NCBI RefSeq assembly: GCF_025562755.1
Contig: NZ_CP103300.1
Coordinates: forward strand, 3,969,001 to 4,033,000
Reading direction: 5' to 3'
DNA length: 64,000 nucleotides
DNA from: Endozoicomonas euniceicola
Lineage (GTDB): Bacteria; Pseudomonadota; Gammaproteobacteria; Pseudomonadales; Endozoicomonadaceae
Under the pieces are notes generated by a model, which had not been told where the DNA came from, did not search any database, and saw only the letters and a program-made list of their open reading frames with translations. The position numbers and the translations under genes are program-made. Shown here in pieces: positions 44,701-51,321 of the stretch (position 1 is the first letter of the stretch; each line of letters begins with the position of its first letter).

Positions 44701-46786
44701 AGAGGAGCTACTGAAAACCGGTAGCCTGTCCGAGAATCTGAGGCACTCACCAGAGATAAAGGTGTTCCAATATTTAATGCTCGAATCAGAAGCAGACGCC
44801 CCTGAAACAAAAGAGTTTAAAGAGCTGACCCAGCTTCTAAGAAGCAAGACGCCTCCAGAAGGCAAACTGATGACAGATATAGCCGAACTGGCTCTCTATC
44901 TCACCGGAGCCTCTGCATCTGCACCATCACTCACCAGTTTCCACGCAATGGATTTTGCAGATAAAGACCGTGTGATTGCCTCAGTATTTGGCAGCAAACC
45001 ACAGCTTATGAAAAAAGCAATACAATTGTTACCAGAGTTGCACGGCGGCAATAAAATAACTCTTCAATACCTGACGGTGTTGGCTCACCTATACCTGACG
45101 CAGCAAGCCGGTGGGAGTACAAAAAAAATTACGCAGCTTTTGCGATCATTGGTAACTCCGAGTAAAGACATGAAGGGGCTTCAAACAAAACTTGAACGCA
45201 AAATGTGGATCAAACAACCCGGAAACGCCGGCAAAACAGTACACACAACCACTGCTCCCTACGATAATACACCACCTGAGCTCGGTATCGACAGTCTGAA
45301 AAACTTTGCCAGGGGAGAGGACGTTTACCTGATTGAAGCCATAAAACATGCAAAGTACGTAGGTTATGAGAAATTAGTTGCATTATTAAGCCTGTACGAA
45401 GGTAAGTTTGATCCTGAGTCTTTATTAATGTCGGGATGGCTTAACTGTCTTGCCGGACTTAATCTGCTGAAAGCTGAAGCACAGTCTGAACGCTCGGTTG
45501 TCTTGACTGTCAGCAGGGAAGCGGCTCTGTCTAAAGCCCATGTACATTTCGTGAAAGCCCGTGAAGCCGGCTTCCCCTACGCTAGCTATCTGAATGCATT
45601 GGTATTAATGAGACTGAACGACTGCTACCAATACAGCAGAGGGCAAGTGTTCAAAACGCGTCGAACGGTCATAAAGGAACTTATTATCCAGCAAGCTTCC
45701 ACCAGAAAAGAAGGCGAACCAATATTTATCGAAGCTGGCAATATTCTGGTGGATCTTCTGCCCGCTGTCATGGAAAGCGCATTACTTAATGTTCGTTCTG
45801 CTGCTGAGATTTTGATCAGAATTTTTACCAGTGAATGGGTTAACCTTCTGCAAACTCCCCAGGCTGGATGGCCTGCGGAGGTTGCCAAACTGCTCTTGAC
45901 TGCCCCTGAAACCCATGACATTCACTTTTCTTTCAGTAATGAAGGTACTGAAATTGAAGAAGTCCTGTTTTCAGGAAAGAGTCATCCCGATAGCTTTGAG
46001 GCAATCCTTCTGAACCCTTTGGATGAAGTAAGGCAGGAGCCGTCCCTTGAGAAAAGGCTGGAAGCCTATGATGCCCTGTTGTGTCGGCTGATATACGACA
46101 GCGACAAGCCGGACAGCATTAAAAAATACTTACGTCTGATCAGGGCTTTTATGCTGGAAAATCCAGAGGTACTGGATACAAAAGATGTTGATTCCAGCGA
46201 AGCGGATCATTTGCTAACGAATATGCTGATGGTCGGAACAAGCCGGATTGACTACGATGAAAAAGTGCTGAGCACTTTGCCAGAAATGCCAAAACTCGCC
46301 ACTTACTTTGATGATTACTTTTGCAACCTGCCCTTTTTTAAACCTTTCAGAAAAAAAGCATTGCTTGCTGTACACCGCACCAGGTCGACCCTGATTCATT
46401 ATTATCTCTGGGCTTATGAAGTCATGACCCAAATTCCCAACAATGAAAATGATTATTTTTGGAAAAAAATCATGCCTCAAATCGACATAATGAAAAGTAG
46501 CTTTGTGGCACTTCTGGCCACCGGCGACCTGACCGCTATGCACACAGAGGAACGTATCGCCATGAAAAATAGCTTTCAGGCGTATAAACAGGACATCAAC
46601 ACCTGGCTTGGCTACTTCCACACGGCCTCCTGGCTCAAGGCCTGGCGACTGGGACAGGATGAGCAGCAAAGGGCTCGTCGAACCACACTTGAGACCCTGA
46701 AAATAGATCAGGGTATCAGGAGCCGCCTGTTACCGATACAGCACTGGCATGAGCACTGGTCAGTTCACAATAACCGGAACCCGTGA
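38750..46786 (+). CDS. 2678-residue exported protein with nucleotidyltransferase-like motif and Sel1-like units
   Basis: The N-terminus (VRCRGFLLVFFTILLLIWEARG) is a signal sequence. Residues about 1-480 are an unrecognised exported domain; a Ser-rich and Lys/Asp-rich linker lies at about 485-580. At 918-921 GGGS is followed by DxD (D943, D945) and a third Asp at D1018 (FSMDIS), with a helical region RLLLDLKLLQS after it: the layout of an antitoxin/AbiE-like nucleotidyltransferase. Three regions sharing FPYA followed by a hydrophobic helix lie at about 1313, 1823 and 2273, and look like Sel1/TPR-type helical repeats. Two charged coiled linkers occur at about 1150-1210 and 1620-1700. ATG start, single uninterrupted frame. 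No whole-protein homologue is known to me. Function is not assigned; a large exported effector is the best guess. Confidence 0.75.
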   Translation: MPVRCRGFLLVFFTILLLIWEARGSISHASDSSGGSEPGTSGFSFLNVYAGFKGNNFHLKLGSHYQVLRGIGTPEKLYHFFRYQWWSNLHWFLISKLLPPSAIPYPSFSNGLPSISRAFGDAPDCNPYPVIMDHPLLSHRLSVQTRCIDNQPVWQITASPMTSAIEQETVNGESLSVWLSLWKRLNDTNTSTLFLRPWRERQHNHLQAIVCQAEPFPDKTCQSIFIDVPINNEQPWLLPELAKKEPVSPRGQTCLDSPYLTLVNQAIQCLSKKAHACPDNRWLYRLSDNEWLYKTGIPEPEVKPSPALITGHYFNLWSLEKAYPENDTRPVWSRSSLFIANNDQHRKYHFWGAGDPVLIMQFSDVPYNVQDRYFGLDKPGIGTLMESQYLNLAALFLNALPNTPFNIYQWQGALSAFQSAPVPKSLGDRVREQIQRDPQSLYEFAKQRPGLRDTIKSYLEREFRHHPVNACFSDQAQPPSSADQTIERQQLPYTPNSQQTSPYLSSALLPAAINTASDTPDSSKVRLSETSSSSSSQKKKNNDNINRRNNPRKKQDDDEDDKKPPPVNRLSTLQTTSSRPTFWDHLLHLYREYHLEPETIEPMSDFVQNVLDIHSLEAFKALYSQCMAVNQKQDAECLYPELCGRFNPENSSHMKLVATALNSDLQVIIPIAYGAYQCRASNNQKSLKPEPLRSITAPNIIFLHDDKAVKLSYFTLRNRDFPWLPGFLSSAQLEKKETTWLKSNPVKNTFWQIFPEWRQHVLLCRESLDFDSIESASDALQQALTAPSEFMKSKYWEYLFKVYCHQGLTCYPFDATEGATGTEFYINKNSVGAVIFFWKDAAQRYAPILFPELRALAISPKIKSLTNYLTDFSTDALLIEEGLFVYVIPALLVLAPVIQKTHETVNSVLKTRKALVYGGGSLRKHISNRMASDGLSKIPVTNDIDLAIENSELPEEFSTPLVKQLQSGLPGTLVRSVNLGLKPLQNQQGAVTTEKIIIYINPGRDFTKREDWRIFSMDISSATAKDHFDFNRVEPYQPDSALLIPTLPAMVERLLLDLKLLQSYAGDDKNRRVESTHKRLKILLACDSDQQVQTIIRNALSQEASTFGELPEYLQPFIKPLSNDDESLPEEEEHFPVAMVIHETNKADDKTESLPPPAPPQATQSQTSLAEITEALPATESSKSVKKKKATTKKSTPAIIDLKTAEQQSEAITRWLENMDKHFLDALAQEAQKQPCEPTEESSALPTLPEKVKEVNELAVRLQTGLTKTAEILTGSGARVDISASHPVLTINLATDLNEKQREALKKAALDDHFPYAKLIQALLLLNQKRSEKDPKNTLQIYENAFDLLLPAALAGIPLAYQLLLGLQLDPHHPTGWPQIESVNRLLRNWAARESSTTQITIEGLLCGGFLEQLVQDSDAANLMLIEQGLSKESDLSTRGKDVYNILKALREPDSQKPKALKEARSASPDLLQSIGLLRLLLGKHHEPAPKQFNTELWRYSINFLGLGTTLKKKNRHSHLLLGAPRVMAMSDLTALNEKAAAGGLFKSHQRNAILFEQTGLWERYHRLSQSKDKNSIQDNFASLFNEISTNPVEKVRPGLIRDWTLARSFLLSRARSQATTAAPEPVKPAPEKNTQQQGVEKSAKKEESKRELKQQAEQDTQPGKGVSEQKKDSRKLKKKITGLEKKELQKGVKAIERAVQKAIQKTNSPPLPLSADEDEDQQLSNLINHLDISLVQAIKSMQSPPLSYKQFEGLAKIYSDRMMESENKTDTFQAGYYYFLTALSWLDARMSSDNKTIKLTISPSTHANSEKIIETIKNAKHYNFPYASPLHFLFTYHLTGNHAGITMAGFVSALTGVSQGIELLMETPLASVSLAGLALKWLVQLPNRFQLKLSFDIESGSTADDREYAGIDKDTAASLQLREFLEQLPTKGAVGALDPIIKRINKGFVDSPHLAGKSPEDAFHWSLKAEGNLRILLYLATDREELLKTGSLSENLRHSPEIKVFQYLMLESEADAPETKEFKELTQLLRSKTPPEGKLMTDIAELALYLTGASASAPSLTSFHAMDFADKDRVIASVFGSKPQLMKKAIQLLPELHGGNKITLQYLTVLAHLYLTQQAGGSTKKITQLLRSLVTPSKDMKGLQTKLERKMWIKQPGNAGKTVHTTTAPYDNTPPELGIDSLKNFARGEDVYLIEAIKHAKYVGYEKLVALLSLYEGKFDPESLLMSGWLNCLAGLNLLKAEAQSERSVVLTVSREAALSKAHVHFVKAREAGFPYASYLNALVLMRLNDCYQYSRGQVFKTRRTVIKELIIQQASTRKEGEPIFIEAGNILVDLLPAVMESALLNVRSAAEILIRIFTSEWVNLLQTPQAGWPAEVAKLLLTAPETHDIHFSFSNEGTEIEEVLFSGKSHPDSFEAILLNPLDEVRQEPSLEKRLEAYDALLCRLIYDSDKPDSIKKYLRLIRAFMLENPEVLDTKDVDSSEADHLLTNMLMVGTSRIDYDEKVLSTLPEMPKLATYFDDYFCNLPFFKPFRKKALLAVHRTRSTLIHYYLWAYEVMTQIPNNENDYFWKKIMPQIDIMKSSFVALLATGDLTAMHTEERIAMKNSFQAYKQDINTWLGYFHTASWLKAWRLGQDEQQRARRTTLETLKIDQGIRSRLLPIQHWHEHWSVHNNRNP

Positions 46787-46861
46787 GCCAAAAAAACTCA
46801 TGCTTGCATACTTTGTGTTAAAATCGACCTCTTTGCATACTCACTAAGCGACTCTCACGAG

Positions 46862-47521
46862 ATGACTGACAAGCTGAACGATCACGAAGCCCTTAGCTCA
46901 CACGAAGCCCTTAGCTCACACGAAGCCCTTAGCTCACACGAAGCCCTTAGCGCACACGAAGCCCTTAGCTCACATGAAGCCCTTAGCGCACACTACCGTG
47001 CAATCATTGAATCCCTGGGGGAAGATATCCACAGGGACGGACTGGCAGATACCCCTACCCGAGCTGCAAAAGCCATGCAGTATCTGACCAGAGGTTATCA
47101 TCAGAGTCTGGAAGATATTGTAAACGGTGCCGTTTTCGAGTCCGACATCAGTGAAATGGTGGTTATCAAAGATATCGAGTTGTATTCTCTGTGTGAGCAT
47201 CACATATTGCCTTTCATTGGCAAGTGCCATATTGGCTATATTCCGAATGGCAAGGTTCTCGGCCTGTCCAAGTTTGCCCGCATTGTTGATATGTTCGCCC
47301 GCCGTCTGCAGATTCAGGAAAATATGACCAAGCAGATCGCTGACGCAATTATAGAAGCGACCGGTGCCAAAGGCGTTGGCGTTGTGATAGAAGCCAAGCA
47401 CATGTGCATGATGATGCGTGGAGTGGAGAAACAGAATTCCTCCATGACCTCGTCTGTAATGCTGGGGCTGATGCGAGACAAACTGTCCAGCCGGGAAGAG
47501 TTCCTGCAATTTATTCGCTGA
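46862..47521 (+). CDS. folE: GTP cyclohydrolase I with repeat-expanded N-terminus
   Basis: Converts GTP to 7,8-dihydroneopterin triphosphate, first step of folate and pterin synthesis. The 219-residue frame has the full FolE core: GLADTPTRAAKAM, the zinc and catalytic residues in LYSLCEHHILPFIGKCHIGY and KHMCMMMRGVEK, and SKFARIVDMFARRLQIQE. The N-terminus is abnormal: after MTDKLND come six copies of the hexapeptide HEALSS/A (codons 8-43) before the normal HYRAIIESLGED. Removing the repeats leaves a normal-length short FolE. The arm lies away from the active site, so activity is probably kept. The stop codon lies in the first unit of a second array. Confidence 0.96.
   Translation: MTDKLNDHEALSSHEALSSHEALSSHEALSAHEALSSHEALSAHYRAIIESLGEDIHRDGLADTPTRAAKAMQYLTRGYHQSLEDIVNGAVFESDISEMVVIKDIELYSLCEHHILPFIGKCHIGYIPNGKVLGLSKFARIVDMFARRLQIQENMTKQIADAIIEATGAKGVGVVIEAKHMCMMMRGVEKQNSSMTSSVMLGLMRDKLSSREEFLQFIR
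46883..46990 (+). repeat. 18-bp tandem array inside folE (six units)
   Basis: Units of CACGAAGCCCTTAGCTCA, six in a row, with T-to-G changes in units 4 and 6 and a C-to-T in unit 6. Each adds six residues in frame, so copy-number change does not disrupt folE. Confidence 0.97.
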
Positions 47522-47690
47522 GGGCTCTTTACCCGCTGAGGGCTCTTTACCCGCTGAGGGCTCTTTACCCGCTGAGGGCTCTTTACCCGCTGAGGGCTCT
47601 TTACCCGCTGAGGGCTCTTTACCCGCTGAGGGCTCTTTACCCGCTGAGGGCTCTTTACCCGCTGAGGGCTCTTTACCCGCTGAGGGCTCT
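47517..47690 (+). repeat. 18-bp tandem array at the folE stop codon (nine full units plus one partial)
   Basis: Units of GCTGAGGGCTCTTTACCC, identical throughout, the last truncated to 12 bp. The first unit contains the folE TGA. The reverse complement of its core (AGAGCCCTCAGC) resembles GAAGCCCTTAGC of the upstream array at 9 of 12 positions. The rest of the 47522-47883 gap holds no gene. Confidence 0.97.
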
Positions 47691-47883
47691 ATTTCAAATC
47701 AGCAGGTGACTCTGTGGTTTCAATAACCGCGGAGTCACCATTCCACACGACTGAACTACACTCTATTCAAACCTTCTGAATGGCAGGTTCCACAGTTCAT
47801 CACCAGCACCTTTGCTCTAAAAAAGCCTGACACTACCTCCATAAAAAAGAAGGCTTAATGACGTAGGCAAAAAAGGTTGTGTC

Positions 47884-48783
47884 ATGAATAACGAATCCCT
47901 TGCAAAAGGTGTTAATACAGAGATTCAAATGAGACTGCGTGCTTACGGCAATATGCAAAGCTCGTTTAATGTATACGCAGATGCTGATTTCTTAAGCAAA
48001 GACCCGTCGCTGGCTTTAAAGGCGCATGAAGCCTACGAAGGCTCAAAAACTGCTGCCGATTACCTGCTTGGACTTCGCAGATTCTGTAAAGAGCAGGGTT
48101 ATAACGAGTACGAGACAGGGCGCTACTTATTCAACCTGTGCTTCACGAAGGACTTTAATAGCTTGTATGCCAACCCTCCTGAGTGTACGGCTATGGCCAT
48201 ATATTTAGCACTGAGAAAAAGTAAAGATGGGGGTGAAAGTGGGGGTGAAGATTTTGGCTCTTTAGATCAGGTCAGTCACGCACTGATTGTCGACCATAAT
48301 TACAGGCACTCAACAAAGGTGTTACACCAGTTCGCTGTGGTTGGCGAAGTACCAGCAAAAAACGAAGACATCAAACTCCCCTTGAGGAAGGTAGGGGCAT
48401 TTTTAGAAAGTAACCTGGGTGCCCGGATAGATCGCCCCTGGGCTGTTGACGCAACGTTCAACCTGGCTTGCCCGTTATCTGAATACCCGACCCTGCTTGG
48501 CAATGCGATTACCCTGATGACCAGGGAAGACAGCGTTTTTGAAAAGGTGCGACCGCCAATAGCAACCGTCCTGGGGTGGACGGAAAACAATATAAGAGTA
48601 CTGGGCAGTACCACGGGGAACAAGCTTAAGAACCTGTACCAAATGAGTAACTGCATGCAACCTCTGGCCTTTTATAATTTAGTCTTCAACGGTGAGTTGC
48701 TACTCATGCTGGTGACGCAACGGTCACCGCGCCTGGAGATCACGAAAAATGATGGCTGTATTGGTTCAAGTACGCTTTTTTAG
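47884..48783 (+). CDS. Hypothetical protein, candidate cysteine-enzyme effector
   Basis: 299 residues, no signal peptide or membrane segment. No family is recognised. Three residues in order and context suggest a papain-like or transglutaminase-like triad: Cys101 in NPPECTAMAIYLAL (helix after Cys), His132 in QVSHALIVDHNY (beta strand), Asp189 in RPWAVDATFNLACP. The spacing is similar to bacterial C58/transglutaminase-type effectors. This is an inference from pattern only. A GGGGGTGAA doublet near 48230-48250 encodes ESGGED and looks like a small slippage repeat. Stands alone. Confidence 0.65.
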   Translation: MNNESLAKGVNTEIQMRLRAYGNMQSSFNVYADADFLSKDPSLALKAHEAYEGSKTAADYLLGLRRFCKEQGYNEYETGRYLFNLCFTKDFNSLYANPPECTAMAIYLALRKSKDGGESGGEDFGSLDQVSHALIVDHNYRHSTKVLHQFAVVGEVPAKNEDIKLPLRKVGAFLESNLGARIDRPWAVDATFNLACPLSEYPTLLGNAITLMTREDSVFEKVRPPIATVLGWTENNIRVLGSTTGNKLKNLYQMSNCMQPLAFYNLVFNGELLLMLVTQRSPRLEITKNDGCIGSSTLF

Positions 48784-48948
48784 CAGCCAGCCACAGGAAG
48801 GATGACACCCTACCTGCCGTGAAGAGGGTGCCGCAAAAAAAGGTAAATTTTTCTTGTAAGCTCAATTTTTGTATAATTACCCCAACGTTAGTTGGCATAA
48901 TTCTGGACTCAGGGCTTCTGATTCGTTGATTGAAACAGGTTATTCTAA

Positions 48949-49203
48949 ATGATCAAAATTGTCGTCAACACTCCAAAAGGGAGAGTTGGTAAAACAACAA
49001 CGGCTACAAATATAGCGTTACTACTTGTACAAAAAGACATAGAGAGTTTAACGGATGCATTAACTGAATGCGGGATTGATCAATTGCTAGCAACGGCACA
49101 TTTGCCTTTTACAAGTTCACCTGACTCTCCAATATTTATCAATGATCCAACTTATAGAGATTGTTTGGAAAATTTACTGGAAGAAGTAGGAATAGGAATA
49201 TGA
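48949..49203 (+). CDS. ParA-like ATPase N-terminal stub
   Basis: 84 residues. MIKIVVNTPKGRVGKTTTATNIALLL is a deviant Walker A (KGxxGKTTT) of the ParA/MinD kind, but the switch I, switch II and remaining core are missing; the rest (DALTECGIDQLLATAHLPF...) does not match ParA. A full-length ParA is around 200-270 residues, so this is either an internally deleted relic or an unusual short protein. Its stop overlaps the next ATG (ATGA), so the frame is still translationally coupled. The whole operon is visibly richer in A+T than the surrounding genes, suggesting transfer. Confidence 0.6.
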   Translation: MIKIVVNTPKGRVGKTTTATNIALLLVQKDIESLTDALTECGIDQLLATAHLPFTSSPDSPIFINDPTYRDCLENLLEEVGIGI

Positions 49204-49640
49204 TCATTAGAACTAAGGCGGAAAAAATAGGATTGGAAAAGATTGCAAGCTCTTCTGAAGAAAAATATAGTGTCTTTGTAAGTAAAGATGCTATAGATAT
49301 CAAAACCAGCTCAGAGTTAAAGGGGTTTCTTGGAGCAAAGGCTCAAAATGTAGTTATTGAAAGAGCTATAGCTCATATGGCTTCATCATTGCTATCTGAA
49401 GATAAAGATATTCTTGAATATATAAATTTGAATAAGCTAGACATAATCAAGAAAATCAAAAACTTCAATGAAAAAGATAGTGACAATCATTCAAATCAAC
49501 TTAAAATAAACCTCATTCTATGGCAGGTTATTGTAATTTCTATCCACCCTGATACCAAGTTCAACTCCATTGAAGAGTTTATTAATTACTGTCTTATGTA
49601 TACTTACGCTAGAAAAAAACTTCTCTTTGGAGAAATTTAA
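49200..49640 (+). CDS. Unknown protein in the ParA-stub/Mrr-like operon
   Basis: 146 residues from ATG 49200, overlapping the ParA-stub stop by four bases. No domain recognised. Mostly helical and charged, without signal or membrane segments; it is rich in Ile, Lys and Glu (DIIKKIKNFNEKDSDNHSNQ). The TAA overlaps the ATG of the nuclease-like gene (TAATG). Such tight coupling argues that the three proteins work together or in a fixed ratio. Confidence 0.75.
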   Translation: MIIRTKAEKIGLEKIASSSEEKYSVFVSKDAIDIKTSSELKGFLGAKAQNVVIERAIAHMASSLLSEDKDILEYINLNKLDIIKKIKNFNEKDSDNHSNQLKINLILWQVIVISIHPDTKFNSIEEFINYCLMYTYARKKLLFGEI

Positions 49641-50149
49641 TGGGAGTTCTTGAAGAGTCATTAGTGCAACAACTACTAGATACCAGTGCATCATATAAAA
49701 GAGATGTAATGGAAGATCGAATTCGAGACTTACTAGGCGCTGAACCATTTAAAGACATAACAGGACTTCCGCCGCGCAGAGGCAAAACAGATGGTGGAAT
49801 AGATGGTATTTTATATACATCAATATATTGTGATACTGTTGAGCTGGGTGATAAAACAGCATTAAATATAAAAGTCAGAAAATCAGACTTTACACGAGAA
49901 CAGCTTGGTGGTTTTCTTCTCGATATGGATAGAGAAGGTATAAATGTTGGCTTAATAATTACAGCTGCATATTTATCACCTGATGCAAAAGCTGAGTTCA
50001 ATAGAAAAAATGCTCAGGGAAATGTAAGGCTTTTTCATATACGTTTATCTGAAATTTTGAGCAGTCGAAATCTACCAAATATATTTATTAATGGTAAGGA
50101 TGTATTTTCAGTTTTATCGGAAAATATCAGAGAATTAATCACATCCTGA
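49640..50149 (+). CDS. Mrr-like PD-(D/E)XK nuclease-fold protein
   Basis: 169 residues. The central GRTDGGIDGIL-type motif (here RGKTDGGIDGILYT) gives the catalytic Asp, as in Mrr-family restriction endonucleases, and ALNIKVRKSDF supplies the strand with the Lys, where Mrr usually has Q-x-K or E-x-K; here it is N-I-K. GLIITAAYLSPDAKAEFN resembles the Mrr segment in which a conserved helix follows a beta strand. Cutting activity is plausible but the Asn change needs testing. Last gene of the AT-rich three-gene operon; a defence or plasmid-related role is inferred from the nuclease fold and ParA relation. Confidence 0.7.
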   Translation: MGVLEESLVQQLLDTSASYKRDVMEDRIRDLLGAEPFKDITGLPPRRGKTDGGIDGILYTSIYCDTVELGDKTALNIKVRKSDFTREQLGGFLLDMDREGINVGLIITAAYLSPDAKAEFNRKNAQGNVRLFHIRLSEILSSRNLPNIFINGKDVFSVLSENIRELITS

Positions 50150-50282
50150 AAGCTTACCTCTTGCTGGACGACATACGCCAGCCACAGGAAAGGCAAAAAG
50201 TCGCAACCTGCGACTTTCCACCTTTTTCCAGCCGTTCTATGTCAACACAGCCTGATAACAGAAACCAGGCCAGAGAACCGTG

Positions 50283-51308
50283 TCAGCTCCAGTCAAGAAT
50301 CACTTTGCCAGACTGGCCGGAACCCATGATTTCAAAACCCTTCTCAAAATCATTCACACTCAGGCGATGGGTGATAACTGGCGATATATCCAGACCAGAC
50401 TGCAACATGCTGGTCATTTTGTACCAGGTTTCGTACATTTCACGACCGTAGATACCCTTGATAATCAGCCCTTTAAAGATCACCTGATTCCAGTCAATGG
50501 TGGTATCACTGGAAGGAATACCCAGCAGAGAGACCTTGCCGCCATGGTTCATGCATTCAAGCATTTGCTGAAATGCACGACCATTGCCCGACATTTCCAG
50601 ACCTACGTCAAAGCCTTCTACCATACCGAGTTCCTGCATGACAGCCGAAAGATCGTCCTGAGCCACGTTGACGGCACTGGTTGCACCCATTTTACGTGCC
50701 AGCTCCAGACGGTAGTCATTGACATCGGTGATCACCACATTGCGCGCGCCCACATGCTTACAGATTGCCACCGCCATGATGCCAATGGGCCCCGCACCGG
50801 TAATCAGCACGTCTTCACCCACCAGGTCAAATGACAGGGCCGTATGAACCGCGTTGCCAAACGGGTCAAAAATAGAAGCCAGGTCATCACTGATATCATC
50901 AGGAATCGGAAAGGCATTGGTAGCGGGAATGCAGAGGTATTCAGCAAAAGCACCGTCACGATTGACGCCTACCCCCACGGTGAAATTACACAGGTGGCGA
51001 CGACCGGCACGGCAGTTACGGCAGTGTCCACAGGTGACGTGACCCTCACCGGAAACCCGCTGACCGACTTCGAAGCCACGAACCCCTTCGCCCATTTCCA
51101 CGATTTCACCGACAAACTCGTGACCAACGTGCATCCCCATTGGGATAGTGTTCTGAGACCACTCATCCCAGTGGTAAATGTGCATGTCAGTGCCGCAGAT
51201 AGCCGTCTTGCGGATTTTAATCAGTACATCGTTATAACCGGGTTCCGGCTTTGGCTTCTCTGCCTGCCAGATGCCTTTTTCACCTTTTAGCTTGGCCAGT
51301 GTTTTCAT
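50283..51308 (-). CDS. tdh: L-threonine 3-dehydrogenase
   Basis: Zinc-dependent dehydrogenase oxidising threonine to 2-amino-3-ketobutyrate with NAD. 341 residues from ATG 51308 (MKTLAKLKGEKGIWQ), identical in length to E. coli Tdh; GAGGAAAAG is the ribosome site. Catalytic zinc Cys and His: AICGTDMHIYHWDEW and GHEFVGEIVEMG. Structural zinc cluster: CGHCRNCRAGRRHLC. NAD motif GAGPIGIMAVAICKHVGA. Follows kbl by 13 bp and shares its operon. Confidence 0.97.
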   Translation of the reverse strand: MKTLAKLKGEKGIWQAEKPKPEPGYNDVLIKIRKTAICGTDMHIYHWDEWSQNTIPMGMHVGHEFVGEIVEMGEGVRGFEVGQRVSGEGHVTCGHCRNCRAGRRHLCNFTVGVGVNRDGAFAEYLCIPATNAFPIPDDISDDLASIFDPFGNAVHTALSFDLVGEDVLITGAGPIGIMAVAICKHVGARNVVITDVNDYRLELARKMGATSAVNVAQDDLSAVMQELGMVEGFDVGLEMSGNGRAFQQMLECMNHGGKVSLLGIPSSDTTIDWNQVIFKGLIIKGIYGREMYETWYKMTSMLQSGLDISPVITHRLSVNDFEKGFEIMGSGQSGKVILDWS

Positions 51309-51321
51309 AGTTATCTTTTCC

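Noticed and set aside
46883..47690. CRISPR array
   Set aside because: The 18-bp units are contiguous with no spacers, and no cas genes are nearby.
47404..47709. Open frame repeating LYPLRA across the 18-bp array
   Set aside because: It exists only because the array period is a multiple of three; it starts inside folE in another frame and has no ribosome site.
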